Assembly (NCBI RefSeq): GCF_964355755.1
Contig: NC_092674.1
Location: 28,570,001-28,634,000, forward strand
Direction: 5' to 3'
DNA: 64,000 bases
Source of the DNA: Antedon mediterranea
Lineage: Eukaryota; Echinodermata; Crinoidea; Comatulida; Antedonidae
The notes beneath the pieces were generated by a model. It was not told where the DNA came from. It was given only the letters and a program-made list of their open reading frames with translations, and ran no database searches. Positions 12,604 through 24,251 of this stretch are shown one piece after another. The position numbers and the translations under genes are program-made. Position 1 is the stretch's first letter; the number at the start of each line of letters is the position of its first letter.

Positions 12604-15039
12604 GGACATGGTCCCTTACAGGTATTACTGCCTATAAACCTGTATATAAATTAGCCTGAATCTATCTGGTAGCTAATTTTTAACTAGGCAACTTTTTATA
12701 CAAAGCTAAATCATTTTTTATTTTTATTTTTAACATCAAAGGGTACAGTATACATTTAACAAGCCAACATACTGTACACAACATTGGTATTTGGGACTCG
12801 AGCAGTAATATACAGTAGTATATCTATCTAGTATTTATTAAAAGAGGTTGAAAACTCAACAAGGATTTATTCTTATGTCTACTGTATCTCTACTAGATTT
12901 AGCTCAGTGAGGCACCGTTTTTCTCGAAAAATAAATTTGTTTTTAGCACATAGTAAAACAACCTACAATATATCTTTAATTATTTATAATTCTACGAGAC
13001 AAACATGTAGTTCGCATAAACATACACACATTACTCTCCTCAAGAAGACTAAATCTATCAACTAAACGTGATAATTCATACAGCTTTGAATTCCTTGATG
13101 ACCTTAAAAAGAATTTGTTAATAAAAATAAAGTCAAATATTTTTAGTAACACTGTCAATGTACAGTAGGCTACTGTATTTAAGTATAAAATGAATTATTT
13201 ATCATTTAAATATTTACTTCTAAATCATGTCAAAATGAATTAAATGCAAATTCTTTTAGAATAGAAATTTCAATGCAATATTCAATGACACAGTTTTCGT
13301 CTTATGTTTTACAATGACATGAGATGGTATCAGAGATAACAGTAATTACAGAATATACAGTACATGTATGTTGAGAAGTATGAAAATAATTTTCAGTGGC
13401 AATAACACCTGAGATTGAGAAGCAATAGTTTCAGTAATACATGAGATTTTTTTTCAAGAGAGGTGGGAAGAGGGATATAAGTGATGTACTGAAGATTCAA
13501 GAACATTTTATTTGATATAAAACAAAATAAACATTTTATCATTACTTATTAAGATCCTGTCCAAATTATTCTCTTGCAGTTTGTACAGTTTGTTACTCTA
13601 AAACTATGCAAAAGCATAGAATAGCAAGTCTTTTTGTCTTAGGTCAGACAATGGGGTTTTGGTTAATTTTTAACTTCTTTAATTTTGTCTTTTTATAGTA
13701 AGTGAAATCATCATTTTTGTTCATTTATTTTTCTACTAATAATATTGCTATAAAATACTTTATTGAAAGTAAAATTTGATTTGATTTTATTCAGGTTTCA
13801 ACATAAAATTACAAGACAAAGATAAAAAATACAAATAGAAACATGCAAAGTATTGCCCAGTGTACACAAGAAATCTAGGATAGCCCATAAAGTCGAAAAA
13901 AAAGTTATTTGCAATGGGGTCCTAACTAAAAAATATGGCCTAATTAGAAGTTTGATTTTATTCCTCTTTATTTTTTGGGGAACAACACATCTTTAAAAGA
14001 GCATACCGGTACCTGTATTTACATTCACATCCAATTCTCACTATACACAGACATTGAATGAATGAATATTCATTTGGACTCAATGCATATAATGAGCACA
14101 GTGAAATCATTAACCTATTAAAAGTAAACCGGCTAGCTACTGTATCCATTTTTGTTTATCATGTGTCACGCATCACCGCATCGGTAATAAGTAATTCCAT
14201 CATTCTAGTTAGAAGCGGCACCTGCAGATTCATGGATGATGCTTAAAAACAAGATTCAATTTGTTCAGGATTTGAAAGATCGATCGTGATGTTTCAGAAC
14301 TGAACTATGCATCTATTCTTTTGTTGATTGGAATTGAATGAAGATTGAAAAGGTCACAAGGATATGAACTGAATATTTATACACAAAGGAGAAGTGTTTA
14401 TAAAAATCATCTTTGATCAGATAATTAAATATAATAATATTCTATACAGTAATCCTTACTACAGTATAGAGTAAGTATTATATACTACTGTGTACAGTAG
14501 AGAGTAGGTATTGTACTTGTACTACTGTAAAGTATAACTGTGTTAAATAAAACACAGTAGGTTTCCAATTGTTCGCTTCGCAAGAAAGTGTCACCTTTTA
14601 GGCCTCTATATTCAGGGGACACTCATATTTAGGAGGAACTTTGTTGGGTCCCAAGGTCCCCACAAAAATGGATACTGTAACTAATTACAACTTTTAGCAG
14701 GATCCCAATGGAAATAAAGCTAATAAGCTTTTTTTGGTTATTCTGGAAAATCTTTTATATTAATGTCCGTAATTTATGTTATCACTTTGTATGTATTTTT
14801 TATGATGATTTTCCTAATAAATTCAAATCAAATCATACAGTAGCACATAATACTAATAATACAATGCTATCACAACGATTAGTTTTATACCTGAGAAAGT
14901 TAAATAATGTTCTTTGTTGAAAACCAAATACTATAAGTATAAATAAATAAATAAAAAAAGACAAAATGTCATCTACTTGCTCAACCAACAATTATAAAAA
15001 TATTAAAGTCCAAAATTAAAATAATCAAATTGATCTTAC
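12604..15039. other. Probable first intron of the Rho GEF gene; no exon recognised
   Basis: AT-rich sequence with no supported exon. A half copy of the 103-bp MITE tip lies near 13565. A stretch near 13775-13890 (TTTGATTTGATTTTATTCAG) looks like the tail of an old retroelement. The remainder shows nothing I can name. Confidence 0.3.
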
Positions 15040-17688
15040 CTGTTGTTTCTTCCGTCGTGTTGGCGAGATATCTCTCTGTTTACTTGTCCGAGGTAATGTA
15101 GACGATTGCGAAGTGGAAACTGTAGATATGGCTGTCTTAATACCCGATATATCTTTAAGTCTTAGATTAACATTTTTTGAAAGATTCGGCGTTGACTCCG
15201 ATAGTGATAAACCTTGCGTAGGTCCTAGCGTCGGAGTCTGTGTATTGCGAGTTGGCGATAAAGTATATTTTCCAGAATTTTCTCGTTCACTTAAACTTAT
15301 CGATCTTAAAATTGTATCAACTTTGGTAACATCTGCCGAGTCTAAAGATCCTGATTTTACAGTAAAACGGTCGTGATCGCTAACTGCTCTCTGATGGATG
15401 ATTCTAATAAGAGGTGGTTTATCATGCACAATATTAAGATTTTGTTTTATTGCTTCTTGGCTTTCAGTCGATTCTACGGTGTTCGCTCCTCGGTTTCTCT
15501 TTTGAGATTTTCGTCTTTGAAGTTGAGGAGTCAATACTGGTTGGATGGGTTCTTCATCAATATGCAAAATTGGCTCAATATCTCCTGAGTTATTCAAACT
15601 TGTTTTCGAGTCCAGTGTAGAGTTCAAATCTTCTACCGATGTTTGAATTTTATCTCCATAAATCGGAGTCTGACCGGACATCATAGGATTGCTGGTGGAC
15701 GATTGTATGTTTGGCGTGTAGTGTTCGGTTACAATGCCAGAATTTCCATTTGGCCAAGTTAAAGATTTTTTTTTCAAGGATTTTCCATTCTTTTCATTTG
15801 AATCAATGTTTGAGTTGATAACGCCACCAGGTTGGTAAGAGACTTCCTCCATGGCATGCAGGAATCCTTGATCAGCAACAGTTTCACTGATCGAGGTTGC
15901 AAGACTTGAATTAGAAAGACTACTTTCAGTACTGACTATGCTTCCTGCATAACCTGTTGATGGCGTCTCAACGCTTTCTTTACTCACTGTACCACGTAAA
16001 AGAGGACTAACCAAATTATTTTGTGGATATCGCTCTGGCGTGGGATCGCTTTTCCAACGATCGGTATCTCCATTCGACGAATAATTATCCAAAGTTGGTA
16101 TTTCTCCGATGGCTAATTTTCTTCTTCGTCGCGTACTAGGCGTGGACGGATCTTCTGAAATTTTTGTGCCGTCAGATTTTCTGCCATTATCATGAATGTC
16201 AGTTTTGGGTTTTAGTGGTTTTAATGCTGCGTTTAACTGTTGAAATTGGTTAGGTGGTGTTGTGTGCTCCAATTTCTGTAAAATTTGTGGCAGTTCCGGT
16301 ATTCTTAGACTCGTTTTTTTAACGTTCCTCTGTGGTGAAATTTGAGGAGATTCCTGACAGTCGGACAAAACGCATCCTTCATCAGAAAGATTTGTGTCAT
16401 AGGAAGTGACACTGGGTGGTTCTGAAACTGGTGATATTGGACGAGATAAATTGTAAGGTGTGCTGTCCGCTGAGGGCGATACCGACCAAGAAGAAATTAA
16501 CTGATTGCGTAACTTATTAGTAATATAATGTAAAGATCTTGGAGTTGGAAGGCTGTTTGTTGAATTATCATCACTGCTTTCAACATCTTTATTTGATGAT
16601 TTTCTTAAAGACCATTTCAAATTACTATAATCAGTTCTTAAAGTTATCTCTGGACTAACTTGTGGGTGAGAATTTCCTTTACGCCAACCAAATGGTTGGG
16701 AAGCACTGTGCCTCATGTTTGTATTGCATCGATCTGAATACAATCCGCATTCGATATGAGCACCAGTGTCCGACATTGTTCTATGTAGCTTTGGGTTTAC
16801 TCCGGATCTAGGATGACGATTCAAGGATGAATTCTGAATTGGTTTGTGCTCAAGTTGGTAGCCAGCTTCCATCTCGCACTCCAGATGTCTATGTTCTTGC
16901 GGACTCGTCTCTATATCCTTCACAGTATCAACGCTAGAAATGCTGGATCTCCGACTCGTTGATCTAGAGCTTATGGGGCTGAGCTCTTCAAACGACTGCA
17001 ATGTCTTTTTCGTGACAGTAGCTAACCTAGTCAAGGCCAGAGGCTTGACTGGTTTAGCCAATGCTTTTCGGTTCAGTTGTTTAAAATCTGCTTTAACGTG
17101 ATAGTTAAGGCAAGACCCTTCATATTCATCCATAGGTTCAAATCTATTGAAAACATAATCATCCTGTGAGGCCTGTTCGCTTGACGCTGTAGGCCTATAT
17201 CTTTTCCGATGTTTACCACCGTTTGAAGAATATACTTGTCGACTATCTTGCTGATAAATATCAAATGGATTTGCACCTTCTCCTAATTTTAAGTGCCTAG
17301 GTAAAGTTGTGGATTTGCGTTTCATTGGCGTGACATCACCACCACCATATGCCATCCATCCACGTTGTTGAACTGGAGACACAAAATAAGAATCTTGTTG
17401 ACCAGTAGGCCTAGAAGTAGTATCGTCTTTCCGAGAATGGAATTTAGAAGCACCGTTGTTATCATTTACTTTAGCCATATTCATTGCTAATGTACCTTGT
17501 TGGTCTGATACAAGCGGGGTATCATTTTGCTGTTGGTAGTACTCGATATGGCTACCATTAGATAATGTTAATAACTCCTCCCCATTAGGCGTTTCATTAC
17601 CATCTTTATCCTCATTACACATCCACTCTAATCCAAATTCGCGGGTGAGGTAGCTGTTTCGACCCCTGCTAGGTGTCTGCTGAGACAT
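15040..17688 (-). CDS. Rho GEF (ARHGEF17-like), giant Ser/Thr-rich first coding exon
   Basis: Open for 883 codons from the ATG at 17686-17688 to a strong donor, CAG|GTAAGA, at 15040/15039. The open frame runs four codons past the donor, but the splice site is the likely end. The encoded region has no globular domain I recognise. It is rich in Ser, Thr, Pro and Asn, with many SP/TP sites and basic patches (RRRRKL near the middle, SPTRRKKQQ at the end), as expected for a disordered regulatory N-terminus. A long N-terminal exon of this kind followed by a DH domain is the layout of ARHGEF17/TEM4, a RhoA exchange factor at actin junctions. The link to the DH exon at 6564-6641 rests on same strand, matching phase 0 and order, so the name is an inference. 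Confidence 0.7.
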
Positions 17689-19750
17689 AACGAAAATATC
17701 GTACCTTCATTAATATTCCACCAACACGAACATTAGATGAATGACCAATAATACGTTTTAAATTAAAGATTCCAATGTTAATTGAAGGCTCGATTTTAAG
17801 TCTCAATTACAAGCAAGCTCGTTGAATTCGTGTATAGTAATTTACTGCTTCAGCGCCACTAAAGATGTTTGTGTCTTACCACGGTAAACCATTTCTTGCA
17901 ATCAAGCGATGGCGACCGAGTTCTTATCAACAATACTCCAATTGAACGCAGACAGAAAAAAGCATATCTACAAAATGACTGACATACCATTTACCAGCAT
18001 TGACAACGTAAAACTTCGTAACTGTATGCATTCTTTCCCTTTAAAATACTTAACTATTCTCATCAGCTACACAACAACATCAATCGTCCTCCGTGGTTGC
18101 CGCCGTACTTATTTCCTTTGAAACCCCAATGGCATTAAAAAAAAACAATAAGGCATTGGTTCCGCTTCAGTTCACTTAGCCAACTGTTGAAATCTAAGAA
18201 CAGCATGCGATGGCATTCTTTCATTTTTTTACCCTTTAAATTTGATTTATTTTTTTGTTTATTTATTAGTTGGCAAACAAAAAAATCATATTTATTTATT
18301 AATATTTTTAATAATAGTTGTTTTATTAACTTTTGGTCCAAATACCATAGACAATATAATTTTCTAAGCAAAAGGTAAACTAGATCGACGGAGTATCTTG
18401 AAGTTTTATAAAAAAAAAAATATCGCGCTCTTCTTTCATGTCATGTTAATTTTAGATAAAATTTGTAATTTGCATTTTTGATAATTTTGTATTAAAAACT
18501 AACATAATTCTTTGCAATCATAGGCAACAGCAGCAGAACCCCGTAATTGGTAGCCTTAATTTGTAAGTCAAATCGTGGACTAGTATATAGATACCTCCAC
18601 GGTCAAACGTAGGTTTGGTTTCGGATATTAACGGTTTTTTTAAATAATAAATTTAGGTAAAACAAGTTATTATCTAAATTTAATTTATACTATAAATCCA
18701 TGTTTAGACCAGGGAGTTGTTGTTTAATAGACTGAACTTAAATTTCTAGCCGCGTGATGGCGTACATCCATAATTCTATCAGTACATAAAACAATTACTG
18801 CATTACCTTTATTTTATTTTAGCGGTAAGACTGAGTACTAACTGAAAATTGGTAGATAATCGGCAGCAGGACTGTATTTATTCAAACGGTAGTTTAAAAA
18901 ACAATTTAATTTTAATAAACATTCCATCCCCTTTTCAATTCAAATCTCTCCTAAAAATTATCAATAGTTATTCTTTTCATGTTGCGCTGTGAGACTCCTT
19001 CGGTAAAGACTTTATAAATGTTGGATATTATTATTTTATTAATAAATATATATTACTCTACCGTGATTTTGTAGACTAATCGTTAAAGATAATTATATTG
19101 TCCTCATTTTTTTTTAATAGGCGCGCCTACTGTATTAATGTCACATAATGAAGTTATTCACATTGACCAAAAATTGGATCGAAATTATTTCGTTTTTGAT
19201 TATTGAATGGAACCGTTTATTTTGTCTTTTTATAAGTGAAAACAAATGTTTTTGTTTCTACGGATTCAACGTCTGATTTTATTAATTTTCCTTTGTCGTG
19301 ATTTTGTGGGAGAATTCTTGAAAATGTATACATGTAGGGCGTTTTCCGTTTCAGAATAAATGAGGAAGAATTAAAAATAACTTTTCGGCTCAATGTTTCA
19401 GGGTGTGTGTACGTACGTATAAACGTACTGTACTTTGCGGCCGTGGTTCCGCAAGCGTAAAGTTTTTTCTATTGACGTCGTTTACACGCAAAATAAAAAT
19501 AGGCACCTAATAAATAATATATTTCAGTTTTTAGCTCACTATGTCGGTCGGTCGGTTGGTAAACACTAACTCAAATTTTAACACACGACTGCAAACATGT
19601 ATATGGACTTGTTTAAACAATACAATTATTTCATAAGCTTGAATCAGGAAAAACAAAAATAAAGATTTCACTGACAAAATAAGCGATTACATTTAACCAT
19701 AAACCTGTTGTCTGGCAGACCATAGAGATATTATAACATAGGTAGACAAT
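17689..19750. other. Intergenic region with the probable Rho GEF promoter
   Basis: Upstream of the Rho GEF start codon and downstream of CCDC134. A 70-codon plus-strand frame (17909-18121) has a fair Kozak context but no recognisable content. Otherwise the sequence is AT-rich with no repeat boundary I can define. Confidence 0.3.
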
Positions 19751-19939
19751 AAAGCGTGGTTCCCACTAGCGACGCAACACAAGGACGTATAACGCAACGC
19801 AAGTGAATTGACCAATCACAAGCGATGGCTTATTCGCTTGTGATTGCTATTAACTGTCTATAACTTCGCTTGTCATTGGTTAAAACGCTTGCGTTGCGTT
19901 TACGTCCTTGCGTTACGTTTTAGTGGGAACCAAGCTTTA
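19751..19939. mobile_element. Palindromic MITE (tip AAAGCKTGGTTCCCACT)
   Basis: The 5' half (AAAGCGTGGTTCCCACTAGC, GACGCAACRC, CACAAGCGA) is mirrored by the 3' half ending GTGGGAACCAAGCTTT, so the whole 189 bp can fold back on itself. Related copies are the half element at 11557-11623 and a complete, more diverged one at 50461-50587. No coding capacity. Confidence 0.6.
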
Positions 19940-20424
19940 GTTTTCAGTTGAATATTTTAGATTAGGTAAATATGTTTTTCAATAACAATACAGTATGAGA
20001 CGATAAAATGGAATTAAAGTTATTTTTTCAGGTGAACAATATATAACATTATGATACATATACCAATAATTTGTACACAAATAACAAAGACATCCAAGTG
20101 CAAACACACTATATTTTTATTATCATCTATGTAACAAAGAACAATTTATTATTTATTTTTAAAGAAAATCTTAAAATTCCATTACTTTTCGTCCTATAAT
20201 TTTTATTTCACTTTTCTATGAAAAAAAAAAAATTAAAAGCAAACTTTAAAAAAAAGAAAAATCCTAACATTAAATAGTTGTCATCTATTTCTTAAAGGCT
20301 TGTTTCTGTTTACTAGATATCCTATTACAAAATGTGGTACTAAGTGCGTGTTCAGTATAAAAATAGACAAAATTCGGCGGTAGATTATCAGCAAACTACT
20401 GTAATAGCTCATAATACTGTACTT

Positions 20425-20430
20425 TTTATT
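20425..20430 (-). terminator. Polyadenylation signal of CCDC134
   Basis: AATAAA on the minus strand, 56 bp beyond the CCDC134 stop codon; it is the first canonical signal downstream. Confidence 0.5.
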
Positions 20431-20485
20431 TAATAATTTCATAATTAAAAATATAAATTTTAAAACTAATTTTATAAAATGTTCA

Positions 20486-23400
20486 CTACAATTCTACTTT
20501 GCTCATTCGTGGCCCTTTTTTCTTTGGTTTTTCCTTCTTTTTCTTCTTCTTTGGTTCAGATTTCTTTTCCTGAAACTACAAACAAAAATTATTGGAATAA
20601 CTTTAAAGAAGTATTTTACCCCAGACTTTAATCACAATTATTTGAATATTATTTTGTAGTTTTAATAAAGTTAATCACTTCCGTAGAAAAAAAAATTAAG
20701 ATCACTGACAAAATAGATTAAATTCAACCAAAAATTTATTGCTGGCAGCCAATATCACTATTTTTTGTTTTACATTACAGTTTTTAGGTAAATACATTTT
20801 TTTTTCGATCCAATTTTTGGTCAAAGTGGATAACTATTTTAATTTGACATTAATATGGCATATTCAACAATATTTTAACAATGTTTTAAGAATTATTTTT
20901 TCAGGGGAACAATAGATCATTAAAATATACATAATCTTTCCTACATGAAATGACCAATGGTAATTATTCGTAAAGTTAGAAAAAAAAATGAAGAAATACC
21001 TGTTTTTCTTTCTTTCTGTATGGATTATGGTATGATGGTTCTTTTGGTATAAATTCCATTTCCTGTGCCATCTATTTTCGACCGGATGAGAAAAAAATAG
21101 AAAAATATTTATCCTTAATATTTTATACTTTTTGGCACAACCAGATGCTCCTGGACTAGACTACTAGTTGATAGTTGGACAATGGAACATCCCATGAACC
21201 ATGGCTTCTAGTGTAGAACCACTCTCTCATACTACCTTCAACTGATTTGCTTTTTGAATGGGCTATCTGTAGTTTATCAAAGTAATAAATGAAAGCAAAC
21301 TAGCTATTGTGAAACTTCAGGTAGAGCTAATGGGTGTGAAAAGACCATTATGAAATTTAAAGTGTTATCATTTCGAAAGAGAAATAAATCAAATTTGGAG
21401 ACAAGTTGTCGTAACTAAATTAAAATCATAATTACAACTAAATACTTTCATTACAATAGTAACAAAACAATATTATCATAATTAAAAGAAAAAAAATTAT
21501 TCTTACTAAATGAAAAAGCTGTTTATGAATATCATCGAGAAAATCAGTCCTTTCTGCAAAATCCATCCCCCACCTTAACTCATCCATAAAATTTTTATTT
21601 TTGTCAAAAACTTTGTGAGAAATGTCCGGTAAGCGAAGAACAATGTCTCCTACAAATGCAACGTTTTCAAGAACTACAGACATCACTACAAAAAAACAGT
21701 AATATGAAGTTAAGAGTCACATAGATTATTTGGCTTATCATTATAGTTTATACAGTCAAATATAATGATAAAAGTAATTCCAATTAAAAAGAAAGTAAAA
21801 AATAAAACATATAAATTATGAAACAAAAAGGCGCACCCCACAAACTCAATGTGTAAATGCTTTTACAATCACAAATAAAAAACACTTTCATAATCAAAGA
21901 ATTTTAAAGTGGATCTCCACCCAGAAAATTCTATTTTTCATACATTTCAACTGTTACTTAAAAATATTGCTGTAACTTTCAATTAAACATACTTATACAT
22001 AATATAAGCTGAGAAAGTCTGAGTGGAGTCCCACTTTAACGGAAGGATAGAATAATTGTCTGTGTCTGCCGGAGAGTTCTGTTGGAGTTTGTCTTAGCCA
22101 GACACAAGATCAAAGGACTTTTACGAGTTCCTATATTGGCAAGGAAAGCTCAGTGTCCTGTTGCCAGATTGCCTTGGTTGGGTTAACTATTTCACATATT
22201 TTCTTATCTCTACAAAAACATACTTTCAGCATATTTCTCTCTATTAATTTTTAAAACACAAAATTATGTACGTACTGCTCCTAGTTGCTTCATCTGAAGG
22301 CAATGGCATCCCAGGTTCAAAGCTACTTTCTGATAGGAGTTTCCGAGCTTCAGAAAAAACCTGTAAACAAAATTATTTAAACTTATTAACTACAGCAAAC
22401 GAAACTATATATTGTGTACGCTTAAAAGTAACATTTAATCCAAATTCCAACATTATGTCCATGAGGATCATGAACCAGCCAGATGGCAGGGAATTTTTAT
22501 AACTCTTCTATACAAAATAGGTAGGTTAGTAGGCAATAATAATAATAATGTGTCAACGTTAATGTCCTCACTCCTGAGGGCGATCAAAGCATATTGATCG
22601 AAACGTCGAGAAACTCAACAGTTCTTTTCAGAACTAATATACATATACATGGTGTACCGCAAACTTTTTATCAACAATGTGTAAACGGCTATGAGTGCAC
22701 AATGCCTCAACTCAGGGGCCCCTGAGTTTGAGGACCCATTAGGAGTGCTACAGGGGCCTATGCCTCCTGCGTTACGCCACTCACGGCCACTGTGTGTAAA
22801 ATGGCTCTGCTAAGTACCTGTACAACTCTGTCTCTTATTAATTCCACCATTTGGAACTGCTTCTGGTAGTCGTAACTATCCAGCATCTCCTCTACAGCTT
22901 GCACATGCTGAGCTCGCTTTTGTAGAAATAATTTTTGGTCTGTTTCGATAACATTGTTAAGATAAAATTTCTATATTTTGATCTCAAATAATTTAAAGAT
23001 GTATTGTCCCTTGAAACACAAAAAAATGAAGGTCAAAATATTCTAAATTTAAAGTGGCCATATCAAAGTAATATTAAAGTTATTCACTTTAAGTCGAAAA
23101 TTTGAGCCAAAAACAACAAGTTTACGTAATTAACAGGTAAATTAGTTTGATTACATTTCATCTGGAAAATCGTCACGAGTGAAAGTAAACAAAGATTTCA
23201 AACCATGAGTATGCATTATGTATATGCTAAATTAGGATTGTTTACAACTCGTCACGGTTAAGAAGGTATTTTCACACAGATCATGAGGAAGTTTTATGAT
23301 TATGCATACAGAGTAGCCAAACAAGCGCGTTTCATTATGGGATATGTTTTGATTGAAAACTTTGACTGGAAGTCAAAGTTATTTTTTAAACAAAAAAACG

Positions 23401-24035
23401 TCTGTATTTCAGTTAATTATTTTTTTTTTCGAAAATTTTTGGGTGATAGTTAATAACTATTATGATACTTCAAAATGACCCACCTTTTTTCGAAATCTTT
23501 TATTTTTTATTTTTTTGGAATTAGTCAAAGGGACAATACATCTTTAATATCAATTACAAATTTAATTATAGCAAACCTCCACTCAATTATTGTTTATTTA
23601 ATATTAATGAATGATCTAGGAGGGAAACGTTTAATTTGGTATAAAGGAGTAGTTTGTTTGTGCTACTCAGCTGTACTTTCACACTAATCACAGACTCAGT
23701 CACCTAAATAAATCTCTTCATACAATTATTTCATACACATTTATTAAAGATTATAAATAATAAAATAAAATGATAAAATTACAATATCTTTTACAGATCC
23801 ACCCCATTTGTGTCCTATAAAAATGATATTATTTTTTGCCAAAAAAAAAAGCTAGCCCGAAGTGGCCTAAGTTATAAATAAGGATACACGTCTCCAAGGC
23901 TTTGTCGGCCTCTGCTGCATCATCATTTTTGGCCCCTCCTTTTCCAGGTGGTTCGGTGGGTTGATTTTGATCAGACTGAACAACAGCAAAAATAACCAAA
24001 AAGAGTAGAACTAGGAATGATATTCGTTGATTCAT
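20486..24035 (-). CDS. CCDC134: CCDC134 homologue, complete, 6 exons
   Basis: Exons (minus strand): 23888-24035, 22818-22939, 22276-22360, 21507-21685, 21000-21071, 20486-20569; 690 coding bases, 229 aa, the same length I recall for human CCDC134. Residues 1-21 form a signal peptide (MNQRISFLVLLFLVIFAVVQS). Family landmarks are ALETYQKLFLQKR across the exon 1/2 junction (human EIYKKMF), VVLENVAFVGDIVLRLP at about 122-138, MAQE at 179-182, a Lys-rich tail and KKGPRMSKVEL at the C-terminus. In vertebrates CCDC134 acts in the secretory pathway and has been linked to MAPK signalling and ER folding quality. Here the last four residues KVEL resemble a KDEL-type retrieval signal. The start lies 216 bp from the divergent YIPF6 start, suggesting a shared promoter. 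All junctions keep frame. Confidence 0.93.
22078..22178. mobile_element. Right half of a hAT-like MITE in a CCDC134 intron
   Basis: Matches the right part of the element at 40938-41161 (GATCAAAGGAC, GAGTTCCTAT, GGCAAGGAAAGCTCAGTGTC, GATTGCCTT). The left half is missing. Confidence 0.45.
22655..22790. mobile_element. MITE related to the CAGTGGCGTAACG family
   Basis: In CCDC134 intron 2, ending GCGTTACGCCACTC and containing GGCTATGAGTGC, CATTAGGAGTGCTA and GGGGCC, all shared with the better preserved copy at 26763-26909. Tip wear makes the left boundary uncertain. Confidence 0.45.
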
Positions 24036-24251
24036 AATTAATAAATGTAAACACTAACAGATAACTTGCATCATAATAAAATCATGATAATTTTAAAGGG
24101 AACACAGTAAAAAGGACTAAACGACGAAGTTTTGTTCGCGTACTTCGGTGGTGTCACCTGATAGTTTTTTTAATTTCTTTTGGTAAACCCACGTGACGTG
24201 AACGAGTTAATTAAGAGGGCGCCATCACAATCAACAAAAACACGGACCACC
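24036..24251. promoter_or_regulatory. Bidirectional promoter between CCDC134 and YIPF6
   Basis: 216 bp separate the two divergent start codons, so both transcription starts must lie here or in the 5' exons. I see no clear TATA box. ACGTGACGTGAACG at 24190-24203 contains a TGACGT core of the kind bound by CREB/ATF factors. Shared control of two secretory-pathway genes would make sense, but this is inferred from spacing alone. Confidence 0.5.

Noticed and set aside
17909-18121. 70-codon plus-strand frame with a fair start context upstream of the Rho GEF
   Set aside because: No recognisable motif, no supporting splice sites and no clear homologue; it could be chance.
23829-23887. Continuation of CCDC134 exon 1 as a 68-aa secreted peptide
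   Set aside because: Splicing at 23888 restores the conserved CCDC134 motif and gives exactly 229 aa, so the extra codons are intron.
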